This document shows, piece after piece, positions 28,833-38,583 of a DNA stretch of 64,000 nucleotides. The stretch's first letter is position 1, and the number at the start of each line of letters is the position of its first letter. A model generated the notes under the pieces. That model made no database searches. It saw only the letters and a list, made by a program, of their open reading frames with translations, and was not told where the DNA came from. Origin of the DNA: Jiella pelagia (GTDB lineage: Bacteria; Pseudomonadota; Alphaproteobacteria; Rhizobiales; Rhizobiaceae); assembly GCF_026898155.1 (NCBI RefSeq), contig NZ_CP114029.1, forward strand, positions 4,816,001-4,880,000, read 5' to 3'. Both the position numbers and the translations under genes were made by a program.

Positions 28833-29198
28833 ATGCCGAAGCTCACCCGAACTCTCTTCGGACATCTGACGATCGCCCTGGCGGTCGCCTTCGCCATGTT
28901 CGCGGCGCCTCAGGGGCCGTCGACTTCGCACGACCCGGTCGCCACGCTGCACGCGGCCCTTGATGACCACGGCCACTCGCATGGTGGCGAGCCGCTCGCC
29001 GACACATCCGGGCACGGCGATCACGAGCACAAGCACAACCCGTTCGACCATTCCCACGACAAGCCCGGAACGTTGCCCCGGTTCGACGCCCCCGTGCCGC
29101 CCGGTGCCATGCAGCATGCACTGGTCCGTCAGGACCGAGGCCTGGAGAACGAAGCTTCCACCCACGATCGACCGCCGAGACCGTCCGACACCGCCTGA
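28833..29198 (+). CDS. His-rich secreted protein
   Basis: The 121-residue protein has an N-terminal hydrophobic segment (LFGHLTIALAVAFAMFAA) and His clusters (HGHSHGG, HGDHEHKHNPFDHSHD). It lies directly upstream of hupE and the dmeR-dmeF genes, as in other nickel/cobalt loci. I infer periplasmic metal binding. ATG 28833 is taken because the longer frame from 28680 has no plausible N-terminus. No named family is recognised. Confidence 0.6.
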   Translation: MPKLTRTLFGHLTIALAVAFAMFAAPQGPSTSHDPVATLHAALDDHGHSHGGEPLADTSGHGDHEHKHNPFDHSHDKPGTLPRFDAPVPPGAMQHALVRQDRGLENEASTHDRPPRPSDTA

Positions 29199-29251
29199 TC
29201 AGACGCCGTCTCCACGACGGCATGGCACCTTACGGACAATCGGAACCAACC

Positions 29252-29978
29252 ATGCAAGACCCTTCCGTCGAAGGTCGTCTCGAGTCGCGCCACGCGATCC
29301 GGTCGATGCTTCGCACCCCCATGCTCGCGCTTCTCCTGGCGACGACATGGGGCACGACAGCTCTCGCGCACGGCGTTGCCGCCGGCGACCAGGGCTACAT
29401 CCAGGAGATCACCGGGGTGAACCTCATCGCCTTCATGTATCTCGGCGCCAAACACATGGCGACGGGCTACGATCACATCCTGTTCCTGCTCGGCGTGATC
29501 TTCTTCCTCTACCGGATGAAGGACATCGGCATCTACGTGACCCTCTTCGCGATCGGTCACTCCACGACGATGCTCCTCGGCGTCTATTTCGATGTCGGGA
29601 TCAATCATCGACGCGATCATCGGCCTGTCGGTCGTCTACAAGGCGCTCGACAATATGGGGGCGTTCCAGCGGTGGTTCGGCTTCCAGCCGAACACCAAGG
29701 CCGCAACCGTGATCTTCGGCCTCTTTCACGGCTTCGGTCTGTCGACCAAGATCCTCGAATACGACATCTCGCCGGACGGCCTGGTGCCGAACCTCCTTGC
29801 CTTCAATGTCGGCGTCGAGATCGGCCAGCTCCTCGTCCTCGGCGCGATCCTCATCGTCATGGGCTTCTGGCGCAGGACCCCGAGCTTCTTCCGCCACGCC
29901 TACACCGCCAACGCCGTCATGATGGCCGCTGGCTTCGTGCTCTTCGGCTACCAGGTCGCCGGCTATCTCGTCGCCTGA
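29252..29978 (+). pseudogene. HupE/UreJ-family membrane protein, frameshifted
   Basis: Frame 1 has a signal-like N-terminus and HMATGYDHILFLLGVIFFLY ... GHSTTMLLGVYFDVGI. Frame 2 continues IIDAIIGLSVVYKALDN, FGLFHGFGLSTKILEY, and ends FGYQVAGYLVA. The join near 29600 lacks about five or eight bases: homologs carry INSYIIDAI, here the SY codons are gone. The family transports nickel or cobalt; conserved His and Asp residues in HGFG and GYDH are intact. It is the first transporter of the Ni/Co block. Confidence 0.8.
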
Positions 29979-30006
29979 CAACCTCTCAACTCAAGGATAC
30001 CGACAC

Positions 30007-30735
30007 ATGTACAACACCGACATGCCCACCCGCGCCGAGCTTCCGTCCACGCGGAAGCTGGTGCGCTCGACCGCCATCGCGGCGGTCTCCGCCACTGCGA
30101 TCCTCGTCGCCGTCGTGCTTCCCGCCGAGTACGGGATCGATCCGACCGGGGTCGGATCGGCGCTGAACCTGACGGAGATGGGCGAGATCAAGACCCAGCT
30201 CGCGGCCGAGGCTGAAGCCGATGCCGCGAGGGACGCAGCCGCCCGCGCTGCCCCGGCAACCGGTGCGAATGCGGCGACGCTTCCGCCCGCCGCCGTCGGC
30301 GTGGTTCCGCCGCCCGTCGCCCCGCTGGCCCCGCCAGCACCGCCCGCCCCGGAGCGGCAGTCCAGCCTGTTCGGTGCGATCGGCGGTCTCTTCGTCTCGT
30401 CGGCTGTCGCTCAGGAGATGCGCCAGGACGAGATGACCATCACACTAGCCCCCGGGGAGGGCGCGGAGATCAAGCTGACCATGCAGGAGGGCGAGATCGC
30501 ATCCTTCGCCTGGGTCGTTTCGGAAGGCGGCGCGGTCAACTACGACACCCATGGCGACGGCGGCGGACAGAACATCTCCTACGAAAAGGGGCGCTCGGTC
30601 TCTTCCGACGAGGGGACCATCCAGGCGGCCTTCACCGGCAACCACGGTTGGTTCTGGCGTAACCGCGGCGATGCGCCCGTGTCCCTGACGCTGCGCACGA
30701 GCGGCACCTACACCGCCTTCGATCGCAAGGTCTGA
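30007..30735 (+). CDS. transmembrane anchor protein of the HupE/Dme locus
   Basis: The 242-residue protein has a single membrane helix (residues about 20-42), an Ala/Pro-rich linker (VVPPPVAPLAPPAPPAP) and a periplasmic beta domain with YDTHGDGGGQNISYEKG and FTGNHGWFWRNRG. The same architecture is annotated as a transmembrane anchor beside hupE in other genomes. The His- and Trp-rich loop could bind metal. The role is unknown. It lies 28 bases after hupE. Confidence 0.7.
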   Translation: MYNTDMPTRAELPSTRKLVRSTAIAAVSATAILVAVVLPAEYGIDPTGVGSALNLTEMGEIKTQLAAEAEADAARDAAARAAPATGANAATLPPAAVGVVPPPVAPLAPPAPPAPERQSSLFGAIGGLFVSSAVAQEMRQDEMTITLAPGEGAEIKLTMQEGEIASFAWVVSEGGAVNYDTHGDGGGQNISYEKGRSVSSDEGTIQAAFTGNHGWFWRNRGDAPVSLTLRTSGTYTAFDRKV

Positions 30736-30822
30736 CAACAGCCATCTCCGCCGATCGACGGCTTCCCGCCGTCGGTCGGCATCCCGGATGCCGACCGACC
30801 CGTGCTATACGGAAGCCCTGAA

Positions 30823-30839
30823 ATAGGGTAGGGGCCTAT
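30823..30839 (+). promoter_or_regulatory. putative DmeR operator
   Basis: ATAGGGTAGGGGCCTAT just upstream of dmeR has outer arms ATAGG/CCTAT and a G-rich core, the layout of RcnR/CsoR-class operators. It lies 3 bases before the ATG, so bound repressor would block transcription or initiation. It is assigned by pattern only. Confidence 0.5.
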
Positions 30840-30842
30840 ATC

Positions 30843-31121
30843 ATGGCTCATATCACAAACGACCCGACTAAGCTCATTGCCCGCATCCGTCGGCTCCAGG
30901 GCCAACTGGACGCGGTCGCCCGAAGCCTCGAGAACAAGGCGCCTTGTGGCGATGTCCTGCAACTCGTCGCTTCCATCCGAGGTGCCGTGAACGGCCTGAC
31001 AATCGAGCTGATGGAGGAGCACGTGCGCAACCACGTGGTGAACCCTGATCGCGAGGACGATCCGGAGAAGGCAAAGGGGGCGACCGACCTGATCGCGGTC
31101 CTGCGGACCTACCTGAAGTGA
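30843..31121 (+). CDS. dmeR: RcnR/CsoR-family nickel/cobalt-responsive repressor
   Basis: This 92-residue all-helical repressor keeps the RcnR metal fingerprint: His3, Cys35 (APCGDVLQ), His60 and His64 (EEHVRNH). The conserved RIRRLQGQ begins helix 1. This set discriminates Ni/Co sensing from the Cu set of CsoR. Rhizobial DmeR represses dmeR-dmeF and releases DNA on Ni(II) or Co(II). It precedes the CDF transporter by 19 bases. Confidence 0.9.
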   Translation: MAHITNDPTKLIARIRRLQGQLDAVARSLENKAPCGDVLQLVASIRGAVNGLTIELMEEHVRNHVVNPDREDDPEKAKGATDLIAVLRTYLK

Positions 31122-31140
31122 CGAGGGGGAAGTGTCGGCG

Positions 31141-32136
31141 ATGTCGGAGCATGGCGGCTCCCACAGTCATGTCTTTCTCGGCGACGGCCATAGTCGGAAC
31201 GAGCGCCGTGTCTGGCTCGTGATCGCCTTGACCGTCTCCATGATGGTGATCGAGATCGTCGCCGGTACGATCTACGGCTCCATGGCCCTGGTCGCGGACG
31301 GGCTTCACATGTCGACGCACGCGGCCGCCATGCTGATCACCGTCGGTGCCTATTTCTTCGCTCGCAAGCACGCCCGGAACCCTCGCTTCACGTTCGGGAC
31401 AGGCAAGCTCGGAGACCTCGCCGCATTCGCCAGCGCGATCATCCTCGCGTTGGTCGCTCTCCTCATCGGCTACGAGAGCTTCCTGCGCCTCGTCTCACCC
31501 GTGCCCATCTCGTTCGGACAGGCGATCGCGGTGGCCTTCGTCGGGCTCGCGGTGAACCTCGCGAGCGCGTAGCTCCTGAAGGACGACCACCACCACCATG
31601 GCCACGATCACGGGCATCACGACCATGATCATGATCACGACGTCCCTCATGCCGGGGGTCGCGACAACAATCTCCGGGCCGCCTACCTTCACGTCCTCGC
31701 CGACGCGCTGACCTCGGTCCTCGCCATTGCGGCGCTTGGTCTCGGCAGCCTCTACGGATGGATCTGGCTGGACCCGGTCATGGGCATCGTCGGCGCTCTC
31801 GTCATCGCCCGCTGGTCATGGGGATTGGTACGGGATGCCGGGACGGTGCTCCTCGACTACGTCCCGGAAGGCGAGGACTTGCCCGACGAGATCCGCGAGG
31901 CGATCGAGGCCGACGGGGACCGCATCACCGATCTCCATGTCTGGCAGGTCGGCCCGGGCCACCATGCGGCCATCGTATCGATCGTCACCGCCCAACCCCG
32001 CCCGCTGAAGACCTATCGCGCCAAGCTCGCCCACATCCACGACCTTTCCCACCTTACCGTGGAGGTCGACGCGCTTGAATCCGTCGAGGCGGCCAGCCGC
32101 GACTTCGCCGGGTTCGAGGTAACGAGCCGATGCTGA
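31141..32136 (+). pseudogene. dmeF: CDF-family Co/Ni exporter with an internal amber codon
   Basis: A single frame encodes a cation diffusion facilitator: ADGLHMSTHAAAM (HxxxH-type site), FGTGKLGDLAAF, NLASA, a His-rich loop after KDDHHHHGHDH, ADALTSVLAIAA, and a cytosolic ferredoxin-like end. TAG at 31570-31572 stops it after NLASA, where relatives usually have Trp (TGG). The rest stays in frame to 32136. ATG 31141 is preferred over GTG 31132 because GAGGGGGA is correctly spaced. It may be a true null allele. Confidence 0.85.
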
Positions 32137-33512
32137 CAGTCCTGCGCCATCGCACCTATCGCCATCTTTTCGCAGCGCAGGTTCTGTCGCTGATCGGGAC
32201 CGGCCTGACGACGGTAGCGCTCGGGTTGCTCGCCTACGACCTTGCCGGCGCCGACGCCGGCGCGGTGCTCGGGACTGCGCTTGCGATCAAGATGATCGCC
32301 TATGTGGGTGTCTCGCAGTTCGCCGGGGTCCTGACGGGTTACCTGCCGCGGCGGACGCTGCTGGTCGGCCCACGACCTCGCCCGTGCGGCCTTCGTGCTC
32401 GTCCTGCCCTTCGTCACCGAGATCTGGCAGGTCTACGCCCTCGTCTTTGCGTTCCAGTCGATGTCGGCCCTGTTCACACCGACCTTCCAGGGCACGATCC
32501 CCGACATCCTGCCGGACGAGCGGGAGTACACGAACGCCCTGTCGCTCTCGCGGCTTGCCTACGACCTCGAGTCGCTCTTCAGCCCGCTACTGGCGGCGCT
32601 CCTGCTCACCGTGATCTCCTTCCACTGGCTGTTCCTCGGCACGGTCTTCGGCTTCCTCGGTCTGTGGCGCTGGTCGTCTCGGTCGCGCTTCCGGTCGCGA
32701 AGGCGGCCACCGGCGGGCGGTTCGTCGACAAGCTCACCCGGGGCATTCGCGTCTACCTCGCGACACCGCGCCTGCGAGGTCTCCTGGCCCTGTCCTTCGC
32801 GGCCTCGTCGGGAGGGTCGATGGTGATCGTCAACACGGTCGTGCTCGTGCGCGCCGATCTCGGCGGCACCAATAACGACGTCGCCTTCCTCTTCGCCGCC
32901 TACGGCCTTGGCTCGATGACCGTCGCCATCCTCCTGTCGCGGCTTCTCGGCCGGGTTCCCACCCGCACCGTCATGCTCGCGGGCGCAAGCGCGATGGCGG
33001 GTCTCCTCGTCGTCGCCAGTTTCGGCCCCGGATGGACCGGCAGCCTCGCCCTCTGGGCGTTGCTCGGGGCGGCCGCCTCAGCAATCGGCACACCCGGCGG
33101 ACTCCTCCTCCGCCGCTCCTCCGACGCCGACAGCCGGCCCGCCGTCTTCGCCGCCCAGTTCGCCCTCTCGCATGCCTGCTGGCTCGTCACCTATCCGGCC
33201 GCCGGTTGGCTCGGGGCAACGATCGGGCTCGGCCCGACCTTCCTCGTGATAGCCGGAGGGGCAGCCGCGGATGTCGCAGCGGCGCTGGCGTTCTGGCCCG
33301 CAAACGATCCCGTCGAGGTCGAGCATCCCCATCAGGCGTTCGCGCATGACACCCCTCACGTCCACGACGATCACCACCGGCACGAGCACGAAGGCTGGGA
33401 AGGTCCGGAGCCACACCGCCATCCGAATCGCCACCAGCCGATCCGCCATCGGCACGCTTTGGTGATCGACGACCACCACGCGACCTGGCCGACCGGTACC
33501 GCCGGTGGGTGA
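32130..33512 (+). pseudogene. MFS transporter with His-rich tail, two frame breaks
   Basis: The N-terminus (TYRHLFAAQVLSLIGTGL) and C-terminus are in one frame; the middle (FVTEIWQVYALVFAFQSMS ... DILPDEREYTNALSLSRLAYD) is in another between about 32366 and 32665. One extra base near 32370 and one missing near 32668 explain it. The tail (HVHDDHHRHEHEG; HRHPNRHQPIRHRH) is typical of MFS proteins coupled to dmeF in rhizobia. It overlaps the dmeF end by 7 bases. It probably exports Ni/Co or is a pseudogene. Confidence 0.8.
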
Positions 33513-33607
33513 CCCGCTGGCTTCCCCCGAACACGGGTTGGTTTCAGGAGTACGGAAGTGGTCGCGTCGGGCCAGGTGCGTCCCACGAGGGCAGGGCGAG
33601 GGCAGGG

Positions 33608-34826
33608 CAGGGGAATCGCATTTGGAAATTTTTGTAGTCTGATTGTTCACTTGCGTTTGCGGTTGCGATGGATTCTTCGCTTGGACGGCGGATTTTCGCC
33701 GTTGGGAGGATGCCGTGGAAGAATTCGTCGCCTGCTGGGAAGGGCTTGATGATCCGCGCACCGGCAATGCCGAACTGCATGATTTTCACGAACTCCTGGT
33801 GATCGCGCTGTGCTCGGTGCTGTGCGGCGGGCAAGGCGCGGTCTCGATGGCAAGGTTCGCCCAGGCGAAAGAGGGGTTCCTGCGCGAGGTCCTCAAGCTC
33901 GAGAAGGGTCTGCCCAGTCACGACACGTTCAGCCGGCTGTTCCGCCAGCTCGATCCGGAGCAGTTCGGCAGCGTCTTTCAGCGTTTTATGGAGCGCTTTT
34001 CAAAGGGTGTGGCAGGGGTCGTGGCGATCGATGGAAAGGTGGTGCGCCGCTCCTTCGACCGCGCCAGCGGCAAGTCGGCGCTGCACATGGTCAGCGCCTG
34101 GGGCTGCGAGCAGCGTCTGGTGCTGGCGCAGATCGCCACCGACGCCACGTCGAACGAGATCACCGCGGTGCCGAAGCTTTTGGCGATGCTGTCGCTGAAG
34201 GGCACCATCGTGACGGCCGATGCGCTGAACTGCCAGCGTGCGATCGCCAAACAGATCGTCGATCAGGGCGGCGACTATGTGCTGGCGTTGAAGGGCAATC
34301 AGGGCAGGTTGCACGATGATGTCGTCACCTTTCTCGATGATCCGGCGCGCGAGGCGGAGGCGGAGGCGCGCACCGTCGATGCCGACCACGGCCGCATCGA
34401 AACCCGCACGGCCACAGTCTCGACCGATATCGACTGGCTGCAGGCCGACCATCGCTGGCCCGGCCTTTTGCCGCCGTCGGCAAGGTCGTCCGGGTGCGTC
34501 AGTGCGGGCCGAAGACGACGACCGAAACGGCCCCCTATCTTCTCTCGAGGGCGCTCTCCGCCGAACGCTTCAACCAAGTCGCCCGTGAGCATTGGAGCGT
34601 CGAGAACCGTTTGCACTGGCGGCTCGACGTCGTCATGAACGAGGACCAGGATCGAACCCGCATCGGCAACGGCCCCCAAAACCTCGCCGTGCTGCGCCAC
34701 ATGGCGCTTAACGTCATGCAGAAGGACGGCTCAAAGGAATCCTTGAAGGGGAAATTCCAAAGGGCAGGCTGGGACAACGCATTCCTCTCTCACCTGCTCA
34801 GCCTGTTCTGAAATGCGATTGCCCTG
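33608..34826 (+). mobile_element. ISAs1-family insertion sequence
   Basis: Terminal inverted repeats are CAGGGGAATCGCATTT (33608-33623) and CAGGGCAATCGCATTT (complement of 34811-34826). AGGGCAGGG occurs on both sides (33599-33607 and 34828-34836), consistent with the 8-10 bp duplications of this family. It sits between the MFS gene and the TolC operon. The transposase inside is frameshifted. Confidence 0.82.
33715..34811 (+). pseudogene. ISAs1-family transposase, frameshifted
   Basis: The first frame holds the ISAs1 N-terminus (LDDPRTGNAELHDFHELLVIA) and core: VVAIDGKVVRRSFD, TADALNCQ, DYVLALKGNQ. The second, from about 34470, has GKVVRVRQ, EHWSVENRLHWRLDVVMNED and RHMALNVM. Two extra T in the run CCTTTT near 34464 explain the break. 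GTG 33715 follows GGGAGG; the longer frame begins inside the terminal repeat region. Confidence 0.85.
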
Positions 34827-34881
34827 AAGGGCAGGGCTCTAAGTATGGACACCTCTTTAAGTTCATGATACCCACAGCGCG

Positions 34882-35271
34882 ATGATGTTTCACCGATCCC
34901 ATGCTCGCACGCCTGCTCGGCTGCTGACTGCTCTCGCGGTCATGCTGAGCATGCTGTTCGCGTCCGTCGGATCGGTAGGGGCGGAAACCCCCATCATGTC
35001 GTCGCAGCCTCTGTCCATGGCGATAGTCGCCCAGGCGGATATGGCCGGCGAACCCGGGCATGCGCACGATGGCCACCATGCGCCCGCGAAGGCTCATGAT
35101 CACAAGGCCACCGGCGGAAGTGACTGTGCGACGCACTGCCTGACGGCAGTCTCGCGGGCCGTCGGGCCGACCGACGCCGTGCCGGTCAGCCGCGATCTGT
35201 CCTATCCGATCCTCACGACGGATCTGACCGGACAATCCGGTCCCGCCACCGAGCGTCCTCCTCGAATCTGA
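34882..35271 (+). CDS. His-rich secreted protein (CopL/DUF2946-like)
   Basis: The 129-residue protein has a signal peptide (LLTALAVMLSMLFASVGSVGA), His-rich centre (HAHDGHHAPAKAHDH) and a CATHC pair. The size and design fit small periplasmic proteins that precede copper operons. It is the first gene after the ISAs1 element and begins the TolC-MCO operon. The family assignment is by resemblance only. Confidence 0.62.
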   Translation: MMFHRSHARTPARLLTALAVMLSMLFASVGSVGAETPIMSSQPLSMAIVAQADMAGEPGHAHDGHHAPAKAHDHKATGGSDCATHCLTAVSRAVGPTDAVPVSRDLSYPILTTDLTGQSGPATERPPRI

Positions 35272-35432
35272 TCGTCCAGGGCTTCCATCAGCCTTATTGC
35301 GTCTTCCGGCCATTCCTTGGTCGCAAGCGTGGACGTCAGGAATTTGCCCACGGCGAAGCCTGATCCTCTTCCCCCATGACCGGTTCCGCGAGGCGCATCT
35401 CGCGGCGAACGGTATGGCGTTCAGGTTCAACA

Positions 35433-35678
35433 ATGAGATTCTCCATCATTGCCGGCATCCTGCCCGGCCTGCTTCTGGCGGGCTGTGCGGACGCTGCTCG
35501 GGGTCTGCCCGAGACAACCGTATTCCCGTCGCCTGAGGACCCGAGCATCCTTGGCGGAACACCCAGCCGTGCTCCCGTGGTCGGCGCCTATACCCATCGC
35601 ACTGTCCGCGAGCCAGCAGGCTTTCGCGGCACAGGCGTAGATATGGCGCCCGTTGCTGGCCCGGAGCCGGCACGATGA
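35433..35678 (+). CDS. small lipoprotein
   Basis: The 81-residue product starts RFSIIAGILPGLLLAGCAD, a lipoprotein signal with lipobox LLAGC. The mature part is short, Pro-rich and without a known domain. Its stop overlaps the start of the TolC-family gene (ATGA), so it is made with the efflux channel. It may be an outer-membrane accessory. Confidence 0.65.
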   Translation: MRFSIIAGILPGLLLAGCADAARGLPETTVFPSPEDPSILGGTPSRAPVVGAYTHRTVREPAGFRGTGVDMAPVAGPEPAR

Positions 35679-37129
35679 GGCCGCTGTTCAAGGTGAGCAG
35701 CGTCCTTCTCCTGCCGCTGATCATGTCCGGCTGCGTTGCGGCTTCGGAGACATTCGAGCCGGATCTCGGCTTCAGTGTCGTGTCGGCAGACGCCGGACGC
35801 CGCCTCGGAAAGGAAACGGTCTGGGTCCAGGATCAGGCGCAGGCTGCGGCAGCCAATGAGCGGGTGCGGAACCTGCTCGCGGCGAAATATATCGGCGCCG
35901 ATACGGCGGTGCAGGTCGCGCTTCTCAGCAACAAGACGTTGCAGGCGGACTATGCAGAGGTCGGATTGTCGGTTGCCGAACTCTGGCAGGAAGGGCTCCC
36001 CGTCAATCCGAGGCTTTCGCTTTCCTACAGCGGGATTGGTGTCGGACGGACGATCGAGGGGGTAATCGCCGCCAACATCATCCGGATGATGACCCGGGAA
36101 CGGCGCCTCGACGTCGCGGAGGTTCGTGTCCTCCAGGCGCAATTGCGGGCCGTCGACGCAACGCTGGCGCTTGCGGCCAGAACGCGTGAGGCATGGATCG
36201 AGGCTGTCGCGGCCTGGGAGACGGTCGCCTATCTGAACCGTGCGAAGGTCGCCGCGGACGCTGCCGCGGAACTGGCCAGCGAACTGGGTCGGACCGGAGC
36301 GATGCCGAAGGTCGAGCAGGCCCGCGAACAGGCCTTCTATGCCGAACTGACCGGACGGACGGCCGAAGCGCGACTGGCCGCGCAACTGGCGAAGGAAAAG
36401 CTTTACCGGGTGATGGGCGTATGGGGGAAGAATCTCGATTTCGAGGTTCCGAACGCACTGCCCGCACTGCCCGGCAAGCTGAAGGACTTCAAGGCCATCG
36501 AGGCGGAAGCCCTTCGCAACCGGGTCGACCTTCAGGTCGCGCGTCTCGAACTTGAGGCTCTGGCCCGGTCCTACGGCCTGACGAAGGCCACGCGATACGT
36601 GTCGGACCTGGAACTGGCTGCCGGCCTGGAAGTGGAGGAGGAAGTCGAAGAGCGGGAGGACGGAACTGAAGAAACGAACAACGTCGTTTCGGGTGTCATC
36701 GAAGTGGGGCTCGAAATCCCGATCTTCGACAGCGGGCAGGCCCGGCTTCGAAAGGCGGAATTCCAGTACCTGAAGGCCGCCAACCAACTGGCAGCCAAAG
36801 CCGTCGACATCCGGTCGCAGGCACGCGCTGCCTACAAGGCCTATCGCGGCCGCAGCGATATCGCCCGGCACTACCGCTCCCGCGTCGTGCCATTGCGGAC
36901 GACGGTCGAGAAGGAAGCTCTTCTCACCTACAACGGGATGATCACGAGCACCTTCGATCTCCTCGCCGATACGCGGGCGAAGCTCGACGCGATCCTGCTC
37001 TCCCTCAACGCAAAGCGCGAATTCCACCTCGCCGACGCTGCTCTCACCGCGGCCGTCTACGGCGGCGGCGAAGATGCGTCCGAAGCCGCCGGTGGCGCCG
37101 AGATGGCGTCAGCCTCCGGCGACGAATGA
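35675..37129 (+). CDS. TolC-family outer-membrane channel lipoprotein
   Basis: The 484-residue OMF protein has lipobox MSGC, long coiled-coil helices, and the two TolC repeats (ALLSNKTLQADYAEVGLSVAE; GLEIPIFDSGQARLRKAE). A highly acidic insert (EVEEEVEEREDGTEE) interrupts the second repeat. No RND pump or membrane-fusion protein is encoded nearby, so it may serve an unlinked pump or act with the downstream multicopper oxidase. It overlaps both neighbours by four bases (ATGA). Confidence 0.88.
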   Translation: MRPLFKVSSVLLLPLIMSGCVAASETFEPDLGFSVVSADAGRRLGKETVWVQDQAQAAAANERVRNLLAAKYIGADTAVQVALLSNKTLQADYAEVGLSVAELWQEGLPVNPRLSLSYSGIGVGRTIEGVIAANIIRMMTRERRLDVAEVRVLQAQLRAVDATLALAARTREAWIEAVAAWETVAYLNRAKVAADAAAELASELGRTGAMPKVEQAREQAFYAELTGRTAEARLAAQLAKEKLYRVMGVWGKNLDFEVPNALPALPGKLKDFKAIEAEALRNRVDLQVARLELEALARSYGLTKATRYVSDLELAAGLEVEEEVEEREDGTEETNNVVSGVIEVGLEIPIFDSGQARLRKAEFQYLKAANQLAAKAVDIRSQARAAYKAYRGRSDIARHYRSRVVPLRTTVEKEALLTYNGMITSTFDLLADTRAKLDAILLSLNAKREFHLADAALTAAVYGGGEDASEAAGGAEMASASGDE

Positions 37130-38538
37130 TCGAAAGGATCCGAACGATGGTTTCGAGACGACAATTCATCGGGGCCGGAGCGGCTCTTGCAGGTGTCGCC
37201 GCCTGGTCGAAGACGTCGGCCATGGGGCTTCCGGAAGCGCCGATCATGGAAACGGCGGCCACCCAGCCGCCGCTGATGCCGACGGCCGGGCCGGACTACA
37301 ACCCGGTGGTGACGCTGAACGGCTGGTCGCTGCCCTTCCGCATGAACAACGGCGTCAAGGAGTTCCACCTCGTTGCCGAACCGGTGGAGCGGGAGATGGG
37401 CGAGGGCATGACCGCCTATCTGTGGGGCTACAACGGCCAAGCGCCGGGACCGACCATCGAATGCGTCGAAGGCGACCGGGTGCGGATCTTCGTATCGAAC
37501 AAGTTGAGGGAGCACACGACCGTTCACTGGCACGGCGTCATTCTGCCCTGCGGCATGGACGGCGTGACCGGCCTGACCCAGCCGGGTATCCCGCCGGGCA
37601 AGACGTTCGTCTACGAGTTCGACGCCGTGAAGAGCGGGACCTTCATGTACCATCCGCATGGCGACGAGATGGTCCAGATGGCCATGGGGATGATGGGCAT
37701 GTTCATCATCCATCCGAAGGACCCGGCCTTCATGCCGGTCGATCGGGACTTCGTCTTCATGCTGTCGGCCTACGACATCGATCCCGGTGCGTATCTGCCG
37801 AAGGTCATGGAGATGACCGACTTCAATCTGTGGGCGATCAATGCCCGGGTTTTCCCGGATGTTGCACCTCTCGTCGCCGCGACCGGCGACCGGGTACGGG
37901 TGCGGGTCGGAAACCTGACGATGACCAATCACCCGATCCACATGCACGGTTACGACTTCGAGGTGACCTGCACCGACGGAGGGTGGGTGAAGCCCGAGGC
38001 ACGCTGGCCGGAGGTCTCGATCGACATTCCCGTGGGGGCGATGCGCGCCTACGAGTTCGACGCGGTCTATCCGGGCGACTGGGCCCTGCATTGCCACAAG
38101 TCGCACCACACGATGAACGCGATGGGACACGACATCCCGACGCCGATGAATGCCAACAAGGCCAGGGTTGCGGCGAAGATCCGCCAGATCCAACCGGACT
38201 ACATGCCGATGGGCGAAACCGGGATGGCCGAAATGGCCGAGATGGCGATGCCGCTGCCGGACAACACGATCCCGATGATGGCCGGCTGGGGGCAGTTCGG
38301 CTCCCTCGAGATGGGCGGCATGTTCACCGTGATGAAGGTTCGGGACGGGCTTGCGGCCGACGATTATGCCGATCCAGGCGATTACGAGTTTCCCGCCGGA
38401 ACGGTGTCCTACGAGTGGACCGGATCGCTCCCTGAAGCGCCTGCCGCGCCGGCTGGCAGCGCTGACGGTGCCGCACTTCCCCACACGCCATCCGCCAGAC
38501 GGGTCATGCCGGCTGGCGGCGATCATTCCGGCCATTGA
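37126..38538 (+). CDS. Tat-exported multicopper oxidase with Met-rich region
   Basis: The 470-residue protein has a twin-arginine signal (SRRQFIGAGAALAG) and copper motifs HWHG, YHPHGDE, HPIHMHG and HCHKSHHTMNAMGH. The last motif keeps the type 1 Cys-His, with Met downstream. The C-terminus adds a Met-rich stretch (MGETGMAEMAEMAM) and an extra segment. It probably oxidises Cu(I) in the periplasm. ATG 37126 overlaps the tolC stop; ATG 37147 is an alternative start. A diverged copy of its 3' part is at 56046-56240. Confidence 0.9.
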   Translation: MIERIRTMVSRRQFIGAGAALAGVAAWSKTSAMGLPEAPIMETAATQPPLMPTAGPDYNPVVTLNGWSLPFRMNNGVKEFHLVAEPVEREMGEGMTAYLWGYNGQAPGPTIECVEGDRVRIFVSNKLREHTTVHWHGVILPCGMDGVTGLTQPGIPPGKTFVYEFDAVKSGTFMYHPHGDEMVQMAMGMMGMFIIHPKDPAFMPVDRDFVFMLSAYDIDPGAYLPKVMEMTDFNLWAINARVFPDVAPLVAATGDRVRVRVGNLTMTNHPIHMHGYDFEVTCTDGGWVKPEARWPEVSIDIPVGAMRAYEFDAVYPGDWALHCHKSHHTMNAMGHDIPTPMNANKARVAAKIRQIQPDYMPMGETGMAEMAEMAMPLPDNTIPMMAGWGQFGSLEMGGMFTVMKVRDGLAADDYADPGDYEFPAGTVSYEWTGSLPEAPAAPAGSADGAALPHTPSARRVMPAGGDHSGH

Positions 38539-38583
38539 GGCCGGGACGCAAGGGACATCAACCACAACCAAAGAGGACCAACC

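Noticed and set aside
31570..31572. Recoding of TAG as pyrrolysine or by suppression in dmeF.
   Set aside because: No supporting pyl genes or downstream element is visible; a nonsense mutation or sequence error is more likely.
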